Shown here: piece by piece, positions 12,880 through 25,746 of the stretch
Layout of the letters: every line of letters starts with the position of its first letter
Position numbering within the stretch: position 1 is the first letter of the stretch
Assembly (NCBI GenBank): GCA_914767715.1
Contig: OU612068.1
Location: forward strand, 17,482,001-17,546,000
Origin: Membranipora membranacea
Taxonomy: Eukaryota > Bryozoa > Gymnolaemata > Cheilostomatida > Membraniporidae
Length of the DNA stretch: 64,000 nt
Direction: 5' to 3'
Notes under the pieces: generated by a model
Told to the model about the DNA's origin: nothing
The model's database searches: none
What the model saw: only the letters and a program-made list of their open reading frames with translations
Translations under genes and position numbers: made by a program

Positions 12880-13299
12880 GATTTATCCGATCCAGACGAA
12901 ATATTAATTATAAAATTTCACAATGTATTGATATTTTCTTCAAGAGCTTTGCTTTGTGAATGTGGCACTTCAGGCTTTCAACCTTTGAAATTAGCTTTAG
13001 TACCCTAATGTCAGTATTGTCACTCCTAACTACCATAATAATGATATATGACCCATGTAATACATGACTGTGGCTTGGACCCTAGTCTAAGTTAATTTCT
13101 AGTTTTCAATTCAGATTCTTTCATGCATTCGTCCATGTAAATACTGGCCTCGCCCAAACAAGGAAAAGTCGGGCATCATATTTAATGCAGTATTGATAGA
13201 CTGACCATCATATTTGCGGTAGCCAGTGACAGTCGGCAAATCATTTTACAGTATCTATGAGCTCATCGAGTAAACAATGATGAATTATTGCATTGTTAT

Positions 13300-13305
13300 T
13301 TTATT
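13300..13305 (-). promoter_or_regulatory. Candidate poly(A) signal of the PGGHG-like gene
   Basis: AATAAA on the minus strand, 354 bases after the stop at 13659. No closer canonical signal was seen. Confidence 0.3.
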
Positions 13306-13313
13306 ATTGGATC

Positions 13314-13319
13314 AATAAA
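13314..13319 (+). promoter_or_regulatory. Candidate poly(A) signal of the GST gene
   Basis: AATAAA on the plus strand, 435 bases after the GST stop and within 10 bases of the candidate signal of the convergent gene. The stretch 12880-13658 is otherwise taken as the two 3' UTRs and spacer; no coding content was seen. Confidence 0.3.
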
Positions 13320-13658
13320 TGATCAGCCAAATTTTATAAAAATAGCTGACTATCGCACTATACACTTTGTACAAATAACGCTGTGACTTGGTCAAAAATA
13401 ATGGTTGCTACTCATGACGTAAATAACTTATAAATAATAAATTAAGGACTGCATAAAAATTTGGCCTGATGACGTATAAATTCAAATGTAACTCCTAGAT
13501 ACTGTCGGAGTTCTTAAGTTATCTTGAATCTTGAGCTCAGTTTTAAACACAGCTTTGCTATGTAAGGAATAGTCTGGTTGTTACCAGCTTTGTCAAAAAA
13601 TACAGATTAGTCAAAAATCTAACGAAGCTCTGACATATCCTTGTCCAAATATAAAATG

Positions 13659-16600
13659 TTAAATAAACAATAAAATAGAAATAAATATGATATAAACGAT
13701 CAGTTTATTGTGCTCCAAAACGCGACACGAACCATTCAGACCCAGATGTGATGCTGGAGTATACGGCGATTTGGTGGCATACGGTAGAATGTTATCATCA
13801 GGCAGCGGGCACCCTGACAGCTGTTTGGACTTTATTGTAAATGGTCCTCTTTGGACTGGTATTGAAGCACCTAAAAAGTAAAACAAGTCTGATCTGAAGT
13901 ACCGCAAAATTCCTAAGAGCTGTATTGATCATAGGACGATGAACTTTTATATAATAAGAAGATGAAATTGAATTTTCCAGCAGATTCTTAGATATCATTG
14001 TAACTGTACGTCTGAAGCAACTTCTATAGACAAAGAATATTCAGTTGAATGCCATGTGGATATTCAAGATGAATGTCGTGTGAAATGGATTTTCAGCCAC
14101 ATGCATTGTAGCGTTGGTTTTAATTAGTCTTTCAAATGTGTCACGAATAATAACATTCACTGATTTCAGATCCCAGATTAGCCTCAACTGCAGAAAACCT
14201 ATTGGCATCATATGCCTGGTAATCCATAATGCAGACTCAATTTAACTGCACTTCAATACCTTATCATAGTACAAGTTAAGCTTAGCTGCCGAGGGAATTG
14301 GATCAGATTGGGTATGCATTTGCTGTTTAGTAAGAAACAGAAGATCGGGCTGCCCCCAAAGAGAGACACAAGGTGCCCTAAATCTTCATACTGAGAATGT
14401 GATACATCCTAGAACACTAGAATGCATCCTAGAAGTGAGGTCAATAAAGACCTCCTGAACTGGGTGTGCAGCAAGCTGCCAAAACTTAAACTGGCACTAA
14501 TCAGCCATTGGCAGTGACACTTTGATCTTAGCCAATAGGCCAAGAAGCGATTGAGTATGTGTTTGATTAGATGCTATACTGGCCAGTTACGGTAAATAAC
14601 TTACCTCTAGTTAAATAGTATATTTTGCCACTGTCAGTGACCGTTAATATGAGCGGGTATATTCCGATACTTCTGACTGATATATGAACTAATACAGAAG
14701 TTACACGGACATCAAATCGAGACCCCAGGTAGTCTACAAAGTCATAAGTCATGTAATATGAATGTGTAAATGATACTGAACAGTTATCAGTTACATTTGA
14801 GGTTGTGCAAGGCAAATCATTCAAGCTAATAGATAGAGAGCTGATCTTGCATACTGTTGCCAGTTAAAGTATTTGGATGTCTCAACGCATCCATGAAATA
14901 AAGCTTAAAAACATCAGAGCTAGTAAGCTTCAAAATCAGCACAAGAATAGCTCGATTTGGCAACTAGTACCGACGTTACGACTAATCAGAGTATAAGGCC
15001 TCGCTGACTTAGACTGAGATGTCCTGATTGTCCTCTTACCTATATCTCTAAGTATCATACTGTGAACACCAGAAGGTAGCCTCGGGTTCATGTAGAGATA
15101 TTCTAGGTGTATCCTCAGGCCACAATACCCATATATCAGGGTCTGCAGGTACGCCCCCATCCCGCTCAGGTCATTAGACCTGCCATCATTAGGGTACTCA
15201 TTCCATATCTAAAATGTGGTGAGAAAAAAAAATACGTGAGGACCTTTTGTATATAGCTATCACGAGTAACCTTCTGATGCTCATGCAGCGGGATGACATA
15301 TCCGTGGAGAAAAACCTTATGTCATGATAGGAAAGAAAGTTACTTGCTCATATTCTGGGAGAACATAACTGCTAAACAATTTCTGCCAAAAACATTATGT
15401 CAAAGACAGTAAGTCAATAAGTTGCAAAACTAAAAGCACAAGACCACTCAGAACCAATTGATACACCCTGCTAAGAGTACACATTATTAATTTTTGTCCT
15501 GCCTTAGCTCAATATGTAATCAAGCCGATGAAGCCCTTATCAAAGACCATCAATCCTTTAATAGAACACGCTCCTTGATAACAATGCTTTTAATAAATTC
15601 ACCTGAAGCGTTACAATGTATGTTTTATGTATGGTCCTCTATGCGTCAATTATGACTTGATCAGCTAATATGTGATATATATATATGTATATACATATAT
15701 ATATATATATAATATATATATAATATATATATATATAATATATATATATATATATAATATATATATATAAATACTTACTTTGAATGGCTCTTTGACGTAT
15801 GGCGTAAAGCTCTTCTGGAAGGCCTCATGAGCGTAGTCATCCTTCCCACTCTCCAGCCAATTAATAGCCAGCATAGACCAGGCTGTCGAGGGAGACGACT
15901 CAGGTATCACAGATTTATAATGCTGTAGATTTCTCTCTAGATTTCCTTTGCTCAGTCCCCACATGAGGGGATAACCCAGCATCACAGCGCCGGACTGCTT
16001 TACTGTCTGATCAATACCTGGGAATATAAATACAAATTTGAGCTATTGTGACCTTAACCGATGTTTGAAGTTATCGTTGTCTGTCAGCACTTGCTTTAAA
16101 TCGTTGATTCATAATATAAGTCTATAAAATAATATAATATAATATACTATAATATAAAGTCTGGGCTCTTGCCCGATTGGATTTCTCCACCGTATGAATT
16201 TGATTTTTTTATCTGATCTCATCATCTTCTGACACAAACATTATATTATATCATATTATATTATATAATATTATATTATAATATATTATATTATATGAAA
16301 AAATTGTTGTCAAAACAAATTGTTAATAATTGTTCTTGAGTATATCCTACCTGATGTTATATACCCCTGGTACTCAGGGTTATAGTCCAGTGATGTGTTA
16401 TATTCCCAGTGTATATTGTGAGCTGCATGTATCCACTCCTGTGGAGCGTATAGGTTTACATTTTCATTACACAGGCAGGCTGCATATTTACTATAGTGCA
16501 GAGCTAAGCTGGCTACTGCGTTGGTGTATATTGAGTTGTTGACAGCTCCTCTTGTACCATCTAAGGATGTCACATCTGGAAAACAGTATTTTTTTATCAT

Positions 16601-19600
16601 GAACAAAAATGTATTGCACTTGTTTAGTGTGATCTGCTTTTTTGGTTAAACTATCATGAACCTTTCCATTTGGATCAACAATATTTGTAAATTTTTATTT
16701 GGCACTGTACGGACAACATTTTGATTAGAATTGATATAGTTGCCAACAAAAATTATCAATTGAATAGAAAATGATAGTTGTAAACTATTGGTTTATTGCA
16801 AATATCTGAGCACATTTAACCAAAAATTAGTACTGTTGCGTTGCCATGACAGTAAACCTTAGTACCAGTTGTCAGTGTGCCATATCTAAAAAATTAAGGC
16901 TAGCTAATAAGAAAATGTCTGAATTAAGACTTACCTATGACTTCATAGCGCTTGAGCTTTGGGTTCCAGTGAAGCTTTGAGTACCAGAATTGAGCTGCTT
17001 CCTTAATGAGGCCACAAATGCCCCTTTCTTGAGCCCAAAGTCTATCTTGGGTCATGGACATGTACTGTCGTATCGCTAATGATATATCACCAGTCAGGTG
17101 AAAGTGATTCCTAAAAAGCAGTGAGCGAGACCAACTACAGCTATTGTTCAACAAAAATGTAAATGCTCTGCTTCAAACGGAAAGTTTGCAAGTCAGGGCA
17201 ATCCAATAACAATGAAACACTACATAATATACTCCATTATCAACCACTTGCGTTGTGTCCCTTCGTCGTCCTGCAGGTTATGATATCTGGGAGTTGTCCT
17301 ACCGTTTTTCAGCTCACGACAACTCCTGTGGGAAAAATGACTGCCTTACATTACAAGTTGTAGAGAATATTACAATTAAATACACTTTTTTATTACCTTG
17401 GATCGTAGTGCGGTGTTACATCTATACCAGTAGCAGCACTGTTCCAGGGAAAGAGAACTCCTTTATAGCCTCGTCTCTCCGCTGCTAATCTGGCTGCTGG
17501 GCGGGTGTTATTTCTGTAACTTATTATTGACTTTGCCAAACTTGGATAGAAAGGCAATATTGCAGGTAGAATCCATCTCTCTTGATCCCAGCTTATATGA
17601 CCTAAATTGAAAATACAAAATCAAGGTGACCAATAACCTAAGCAGAAATAGAAAGCAATCCATTTATGTATGTGTGAAGATCGATCAAAGACCTTTCATT
17701 AACGCTTAGTCTTTGATAAGGTGAAATCAACTTACTACATCTTGTTACAACACACCTATAAAATAATTGTTATAAGTGTCTGATGTTATTTGATAATAAT
17801 GATAGATTGCAAACTTATCTACATGAAAGGCTGTTTTCTATCAAGTTATGAAAGCTGTTGTGAAGTTTCATACCTCAAATGAGAAAGTTATGCTGTGCAG
17901 GACGAAATTGAGTCCAAAATGCACTACTTTATTCGAAAGTGGGGCTCAATAGTTGAGGAGCAGGAGGTGGCTCAGTTGGTTAGAGCGCCGTTCCGGTCGT
18001 GAGTTCGAATCCCACTGCAGTACTTCAGCTACTGGGGACCTGCCTGCACATAGAGAGCGACCAGGCGCAGATACTGCAGCCTCGCACTAGGGCAAATAGT
18101 ATTTTGCCGTTTATGCTTCGGGATGCGGCGTGTGATAAGACACCTGATTTTTAAATCAATATGAGCCAAACCATACCTTTATCAGGTTCATTTCGTCCAC
18201 CATGTGCTAGACCTCCTGAGCTGATACCCCCAAACTCATTGATAGCTCTATGGCTATCTGTTGATGGTAAGGAGCTCAGTATATAATACAGAGAGGAGTA
18301 AGCGAGTTTCTCTAGTTTTATATCACCGGACAGATCCACTCCGCCGCTCTCCCATTTCTGTCTCCATGCATCCTTGTGCATTTCAAAGAAGTGCTCTGGG
18401 TTTCTATCTGCGATCCATGACCCACTCTCAAAACTCTCTCGAGCAACCTGCAATATGAATTATAAATACAGTCTTGCAGGTAGGGGTACAATATGATGGT
18501 GGACTACTGGCTAACAAATGTGGAAGATCTTGTGACAGTGTTGATGACATTAAAATCAACTGGTAATAATGGCATGTCTTAGTCTACTCTACAATTTGAC
18601 CAGTGCAAAAGAAAAGTACAGAGGGAGCTGAATGAAACAAAATTGAACTGGTAAATTCATGTATATGGCATATTTGTGTTATCAAAACAAGATTGTAAGT
18701 TGTCTCCTCTTTGAAGTTGTTTGGTGCTTAATGAAATATTCTGGTTAGTAACTCACCTCTTCGTTTGTATCGATAGCCATGAGATATGTATATCTGATAG
18801 TGCTCTGGTATGAAGGTATATGTATAACAGGAGGTACCACAGACCAGAAGGTATATACTACAGATCTATGACCTCCTGGGACCTCCGGTTCAAGGGTCGT
18901 ACCCTGAGATCTCCTGAATAAGAAGACATATATGTAGATCACAACATCGAATATAATGGCATTCAACATGGTCCTGGGATAAACCAATTCTCCACTGTCA
19001 TTTTCAGGCCATAGAGTTGATCAGGCTACAAAACTTAGGTAAGACATCATGCTGCATCATGGTTTACTCTTCTTTGGACCCTAACGAGAAAGGTATATAG
19101 AAGACAGGGCACAATATTCAAACAGTTTGATAGATCGGGATAACCAATGGATTTTGACGGTAGTGAGGTAAGCGAACGGTTTGCATCGCAATGCTATGGA
19201 TGGATGAAAATTGAAATGCTAGCTAAGGGAAAATTGGTATAATATGCAGGAAAATTGGTTTGCATGATTAGGGTAAGGGAGATAGAAGACTGTGTGAAGG
19301 AATGACACATGTAGCCTGGATTATAATCAACTTAGAGTCAAATAGCACGAGAAGTTTTGGAGACTCATCTAGAAATATTGGAATGACATAGCAGGATCTA
19401 TAATGGAACAAATCAGCTACTTGCTGTATAACTTTTTGATCGAAGTCTATATTTTGAGTATTGTGAGATAAAACTCTTAACATCAACAGGATCTCAACTA
19501 TCTTCGATTGTAAGGTTTAGAAACGTTCAATCTATCTCTAGTTTCTACGTAGTCTAATCGCTCAAACTTCAGACTTGTTGGAGTTAGCGAGTAAGATAAC

Positions 19601-22600
19601 ATGGTCCCACCGGTTACTCTTTGGTTCCACTAACTCGGCCAAATCGACGAAGGCAGACTACTCGCTACCTAACATACTCCAAGTGATCAGACATGGAAAA
19701 ACTATAACATGAAATCAAGGTGAATCATGATAACTCACTAGCTACTCATCTGAATGGATAGGAAGTGGGAAGTGGGAGAACAAATTTAAAAGTATAATGC
19801 AAATCAAGAAATTTCAAAAATGATAATTGATTAACACGACGCAAATCAATATTCCTTTGGGATAGTTATATCTTTGGATTTTAGCGTGACAAAGTGACAA
19901 ACTCTTGGGCAGCATGCAGCAAGGGAGCGAATAGTGTAATTAACAACATGATCATTTCATATTCATGATCAATAACAAAATCATGCAAATTATCAGGCTT
20001 TGATAAAATTATGGATCAAAGCATCTGAGATAAAACTCAAATAGAATACTGAAATATTTGCGCAAACACTAATTATCCCTCAAACTACTCATTTTCATTC
20101 ATGTGGGCATGGTTCGCAGTTATGGAGAATGTTGGTTCTGTTAAAAGATGAGTAAAATATAATTTTAAGAGGATCAATACATGTCTTATTATTTATCAAG
20201 ACATCAAAAAGAGTGGAGTGGTTTTTAAGTTTTTGAGGAGGTTGTTTAAATATTTAATATTGAATTTATAATGTTTTTAAGAATTCTTGTGTAATCTACA
20301 TTGCGTTGGATCAGCATTTTTGTTGTCAACAACAACTGAGACGGTACCCTTGATGCTCAGAAGGTGGTATCCAAAGATTTCTCAACGCTTTGTTATCAAT
20401 GACTGGTAGAGAAACAAAATCAAATCTCCAAAAAGATAACCTGTATCCAGATGATGCCTGCGATAATTTCATGTTGATCAAATAGAATCTTTCAATGATG
20501 TATTTATAGCACAAATTTGAGGCTAGAAAATTATTGAGGAATAGAAGCACATCTATATTGCATTTTCACATTTGGGTCACAGCAGTCAAACACATAGGTC
20601 TTACCAACACTTGATATGCAACGACCCATTGCTATACAAGAAAATCCAGGTTAAAAAAACCACTGGCAAACGCTATTGCTCAACATTCCTTTTGTTTCCG
20701 TCATTCAAAGACTTTATATATGGAATGTCAGCGTCATCACAAATGGAATGCTGATGATGCCAAGTTTTATAGTAAAAGAACTATTGAGATCTCAGGAAAT
20801 TAGTCTACAAACACGGCCTCGCTAGAGGAAGCAATCATGATATAAGTTTGTAAAGCTGTGAGAGTATTTTACCAGGGTCTCACCTACATATGGTCATACT
20901 ATACTCATGTCATTAGCTTAAAATTTAATTACAAAATTTTCCTATACTTTTTTCTCTGCCTAGCAGTTCATTATTTGTTCTCACGAAGATGAAGCTGGGT
21001 TTAAAGCCATTGGGAGAGCAGTTCAGACTACTGACCGCAAAAAAAACATGCTTGCCCTCTGCAAAGGTATTATCCATCAAGTCTAGACAAGCTATCTGAC
21101 TTTGCATCAAACCTGGAAAGTAATTTGGCAATCAAACGAGCAACGCCCACTTTAAGTTTGTTGAGGCTCGTTAGGGGAGTTCTGCATAGCTGACCAAAGG
21201 AGGGCACTGAGGAATCAAGGACCTGTTCCTGCCTTTTTAAAGTGCAAGGAAGTGAAACAAGGAGGCCTAAGGGGCTCCAATTCAGAGCAGTGAACTTATC
21301 AAGGTAAACCAACAGAGAGTTTCCTCAAGGACAGAGTGAGATTTGAATTTTAAAGATTCGAGGGAAAAGTACTTTCCTGCTAATTTTTACTTGACACGAC
21401 CTTGAGCACACAAGATACTAAATAACTCACCAGTTGCCTCCGTTGAAGCTTATAGGAGGAGTAAACTCTATATCTGAGCTGTTCAATCCCCTCGCCTTGT
21501 TCAAATATACCATCAAATTACCTGAAAAAATCAAATAAGTCAAAACACCATGTTATGTTACCATTTACAAAACAGCCCGAAACAGGGTTGCTGGAGGATT
21601 TGAGTGGTAACGGAAAAAAAAGAGTGAGAAGGAGCAAAATGATGGCTTATCTTGCAACAAAAAGTAATGCTCTTTAACAGATTTGACCGTATTGATGTCT
21701 TATCGTTGCATATGGTCTTGAGGTTTTCTCCCTAACAGGAGTTTGATTTGCCTTATTCTGCTTCAGTTCTTTTTATCCTCATTCTTAACAGCTAATATAT
21801 ATATAGCATAATTCTCTTGCAATGAAGTGAGAAACAGTAATTGCGGTCCAAATGTTTAGTAGACCAAGTATGGTCCATTTGCCTGCATTCAGAGTCGCTC
21901 CTGATCCACTGGTCCCAGCGTGAACAGTGGCAGGGAGCAACTGGAACGCAGTCAAATTGGATTAAACTTGATCTAGATGTTTAGATACCTGTAGCAGCAC
22001 CCTGTCGTCGAGCATATATCTCAGTAACCAGTAATCTAGTATAGTACTGATGAGCGTAAACTCTCTGTGTTACTCTGCATTCCTCTACTGTTATATTCTC
22101 TTCCCAGTAACCTTCAACACCAAAAAGAAATTTAATCTACCCTGCAAAAATTTCAAAAAATATGCCATGTAAAAATAGTTAATTACAATATCATGAAAAA
22201 CTCACATAAAGCTTCAGGATACTTTGGAAAGTTGACTGATGACAGCTACAAGCATTTGTTTTTTGTAGACTAGTTTTGTTAGGAGGCTGACTCCTTTTTC
22301 ACATCTCAGCAAAGTATTTAAGCACACTTTACAGTTTTCAGGAGCTGCAACTGGTTTCACTTTAGTACAACTCCTAATGAACATTGCATCTTGGGAGGAG
22401 GACAGAGCTATCAAGGCCGATCCTACCATTTTTCATGTCGAGTCTGTATTGTCGATACACCTGTTTCCTGTCTTCGTGCAGCAATCCAACTCTCATATTA
22501 ATCTCAGCTGGAATCCTCGCTCTATGACTTCGACCTGAACAAAAGATATCATCATCATGAGAAGACAAATCTGTTTAGCCTACTGTTGTCAGCTGGAGCA

Positions 22601-25600
22601 AATATCGAAAGCTATCGTGCTCCGACAGAGTACTCAAGCTAAGATATATTGGGCTTTGGTTTAACTAACCCTGTTACTCCTTGGTTTAACCTAAATCGAG
22701 ATCACACTATGCTTCTGATAGTAGGTGCGTGTTAATGATTACATAATGAATTTTGCCTCTTTATTGTTTCTGGCAGTCAAAGTTGGAAACAAATTATTGA
22801 CTTTTCTCATGATTGACGGGATCAAAGTTTGACATATCCTATGGAATGACTGCTGAAGGGTAGTTTAAGTGCTCAAACCCTGCCGGGTTTGCTGGTAATG
22901 TTTACCTATAGGGTAACATACCTGAACATCATTCATTCAAGGTTGATGAACTTGAGTGTTTTCTTTTGGAAACTATTCAGAAAAGCTTTTATCAAAATTA
23001 CACCATGCCAGAAAGGCAGATCAACCTGCCATTAATTTAGTTAATATAAAAGTCATATTCATGTTTTATCGATATTTTAGAACAGGCGTTGAGAATCAAG
23101 TGCACAAACGGTGGACTCAAACAATATTACCTGGCAAAAATCAATCAGAGAGCAGGAGTTGTATTTGAATAATCGAGTGAAAATCATACATAACACTATA
23201 ACTCAAATCCGGAGAAGTATACTATTTGATCACGTTGCGAAAGTACCGCTCAAAAAACACACAAAAGCCATTATTAAATTACAATATCCAAATATAAATT
23301 GAGAAATTTTTCAATGCAGTTGAGTGGTGCTCATTTTTTTCTATGCATCTCACGCAACTCGAGCGAATCAACAGGAAACATACCTGGAGATAGGAAATGG
23401 CCTTACGTTAACCAGGAAAACTACCAAATACAAATCCATGACACGAAAAGAAACATGAGACATTTTAGTCCTCGGAACATGTATGGAAAAACAAAAAAGC
23501 TGATTAGAAATAGCTTATCAAACGATTAGCTAAAGCACACACAAAAATACCGATTGACTCATCCTGATAATTGAACTGTATTTTTTTAGCCTACTGAGTT
23601 GGATCAGCGATGAAATAAGAAGCAAAGCTGTGCCAAACTTTAGAAATATCCACCATGCAGAACATTTTTTTTCTTCTTAAATTATCCCACTATACCACCA
23701 CAGAGTAAGGAAATATCCTCACACTGTGATATCACCATGGACCTTGTTGCCTTAGACTGGCTGAGTGCAGAGCTGCACCTTCTTGGAGGGTAAAGTAATG
23801 CAGTATATTGACCACTGCAGTCTACTGACTACTTAGCTCAATTGAGGCCCCAGGTATGCTCCGACCTGCCTGAAACTGAGAGCAACTTGGCCCGAATATG
23901 GCGACCCCGCCCTTGAGGCACCTGTATTTCTCAGTCTTTGGACAGAGACAAACTTCCGATTTTAGCCCAAATATTTAAGTACCTTTGAAAGCACCATATG
24001 AAACAATAGGAAAATGAATATGCCGGGATAACTGTGTCAGTCATGTAGGTCATTTTTCTACATATCTTGACTATAATTAATAATTATACTGAAGAATGTA
24101 CTTACCCAGCTCTCCATTATAGATTCCATTCAAGAATAAGGTGTCATTATAAACCACAGTGGCAATGTGTCCATTTCCTACAGAAGGCATATTGTTATTG
24201 TCAATAGTCCTTCCATCCTGCAGGGTCGGTAAACTATGGAAAAAATTATAGAAAACATTGATGAGTGTTTTATACGAGTGAGTGAAGGTTTTTTACACCA
24301 TGGCATCTTTGTTTTTCCTTGCTTCAGAGCTTTGGTTAGTTAATAACAAGTTGATTCACGTCGGCGCGATTTGTGAATCTAGGTTATTTTTTCCACAAGA
24401 GCATGCCAGTTGTTACCAATGAATATTTCTTTTGCGTTGCCTATGTGTGATATGCTATGCAATGTAACCCAACACTTTTGTCATCTCATGTAGGCCCTAG
24501 GCTTTTGTTTAGCAACAAATTTCCCATTTCAGTTGTAACCTTGAAACCATTGCTGGTTGAGTGTGGGCATAACAGATTTCATTTATCAGTTACCCTGGAA
24601 CATCATCATTTAGTCTTATGAGGGCGAGGAGCTGTTGTTTGGCAACAAATTTCATCTGATTTCACAATGAGCATTTCCTTGAGGCCAGTGCCTTTATTAG
24701 AAGCTCTCAAACATCACCACAAAATATATATTACAAAGCTGCGAGTGGGATCATGCACGCAAGACGGCTGGACTTTTTTCTCATAATTGAATGCGTGAAT
24801 AGACAAGGCATGGCTTTTATTGCCTCAAGGCTAAACAAATGATAATGTTGACCATGTCCACATTTCGCATCAAAAGAGAAACAATTGGTGTACCCTGGGG
24901 GGATCTCAAGGGTAGAGCAAAAGACAGCTGATAAACAGTGTGGGGTTTTCCCAATGGCCTTAGTGCTGAGACGTTGTCTCAATTTCTTAGTGATTTCCAC
25001 AACATCTCAACATACTCCGTATCGCTATCAGCTATCTCTGCCCGAGGTGTGGCGTCATCAAGCTTAGCCAAAGGGTGAAGCCTCAGTCTAAATACAAGGC
25101 ATATATATGTATGATTACAAAACTCCCCAGCCGTGATCAGGGCCTCTACTCCTCGCTGGAACCCATTACTGTCAGTTAAATTAACTCTATTGTTAACGCC
25201 TTGAAGAGATCATCAACCTTGCATCGTATTTTGCACAGGAAATTACATTTCCAGATCACAACTTCTGATATCAAGAAGAACTAAAACATCAGATCACAGA
25301 ATAAGGATATATCCTTACTATGCAGGCCCGTAGTTCTAGGGGAGGCAAGGAGGCTCTGCCTCCCCTAGAAAGCTAAATACAGTGGCCTAAAAACATTATA
25401 ATTGAATAATCCATGTCATGTAATGTGTTCAATTGCTTGGGGAAGAGCTTACAGCACTCCCTCCCCCCCCCCCCTGGTGATGCTTCGGACACCCCTCAGA
25501 CTTTTGCCTCCCCTTCCATTTTTTCTAAACTGCGGCCCTGCTATATATGCTACTATGTGATCATGTAAACATCTAAGTCACAGGATCATGTGTTAATGCT

Positions 25601-25746
25601 TGTCATTCCTACCTGTCGGTTTCAATAATAGTCGGCTGGCTTCCAAAATCTCTCACTTCTGCTAAGCCTGTATGTAGAGTAGATTTGAGTAATACTATCC
25701 ACAGAATATGAAGCAGCATCGTAAATGTATCTGCTGAGTTCTTCAT
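13659..25746 (-). CDS. PGGHG: GH65 protein-glucosylgalactosylhydroxylysine glucosidase / acid-trehalase-like protein, complete, 14 exons
   Basis: Exons: 25746-25613, 24233-24106, 22534-22427, 22111-21989, 21521-21431, 18913-18757, 18447-18177, 17601-17397, 17110-16935, 16575-16351, 16017-15779, 15208-15040, 14733-14605 and 13870-13659; 788 residues, all phases agree. Family motifs in order: MPSVGNGHIATVVYNDTLFL, VTQRVYAHQYY, FGGISSGG, GHISWDQERW (Asp343), VNNSIYTN, VIPESSPSTAWSM and IWNE (Glu623). Human PGGHG removes glucose from glucosyl-galactosyl-hydroxylysine of collagen and is thought to be cytosolic. Here residues 1-30 form a signal peptide (core MLLHILWIVLL), and the protein ends in a hydrophobic LIVYIIFISILLFI with no tail after it, as in GPI-anchored proteins. 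The general-acid Glu of the usual PDEY motif is replaced: the same place reads LDGT (Gly471). It may be surface-anchored and catalytically altered; that is inference. Confidence 0.88.
15671..15772. repeat. AT dinucleotide microsatellite
   Basis: About 100 bases of nearly pure (AT)n with occasional AATAT slips. It lies in intron 11 of the PGGHG-like gene and starts within about 10 bases of the 5' splice site of exon 11 (15779). A second AT-rich palindromic tract is at 16125-16300 in intron 10. Confidence 0.9.
17961..18145 (+). mobile_element. tRNA-derived SINE copy 1
   Basis: Pol III A box GGCTCAGTTGGTTAGAGCG and B box GAGTTCGAATCCC, followed by a non-tRNA body shared with 32971-33210: CTGCCTGCAcATAGAG, GCAGCCT, GGCAA.T.GTATTT.GCC, TATGCTTCGGGATG and GTGTGATAAGACA. 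It sits in intron 7 of the PGGHG-like gene, antisense to that gene. The region between the boxes is shorter than in copy 2. Confidence 0.85.
23735..23955 (+). mobile_element. tRNA-derived SINE, strongly diverged copy
   Basis: The body shows CCACTGCAGTCTACTGACTAC, then GGCCCCAGGTATGCTCCGACC, TGCCTGAAACTGAGAGCAAC, and a final GGCACCTGTATTTCTC that aligns in order with the better SINE copies. The A and B boxes are largely lost. It lies in intron 2 of the PGGHG-like gene. Confidence 0.55.
25323..25540. mobile_element. MITE with CAGGCCCGTAGTT ends, copy 1
   Basis: Starts CAGGCCCGTAGTTCTAGGGG and ends AAACTGCGGCCCTG, a short inverted repeat. The first 40 bases also fold on themselves (CTAGGGGAGGCA / TGCCTCCCCTAG). 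Flanks CTATG and CTATA suggest a 5-bp target duplication. It contains a poly-C run near 25463. The same family recurs at 59933. It lies in intron 1 of the PGGHG-like gene. Confidence 0.75.
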
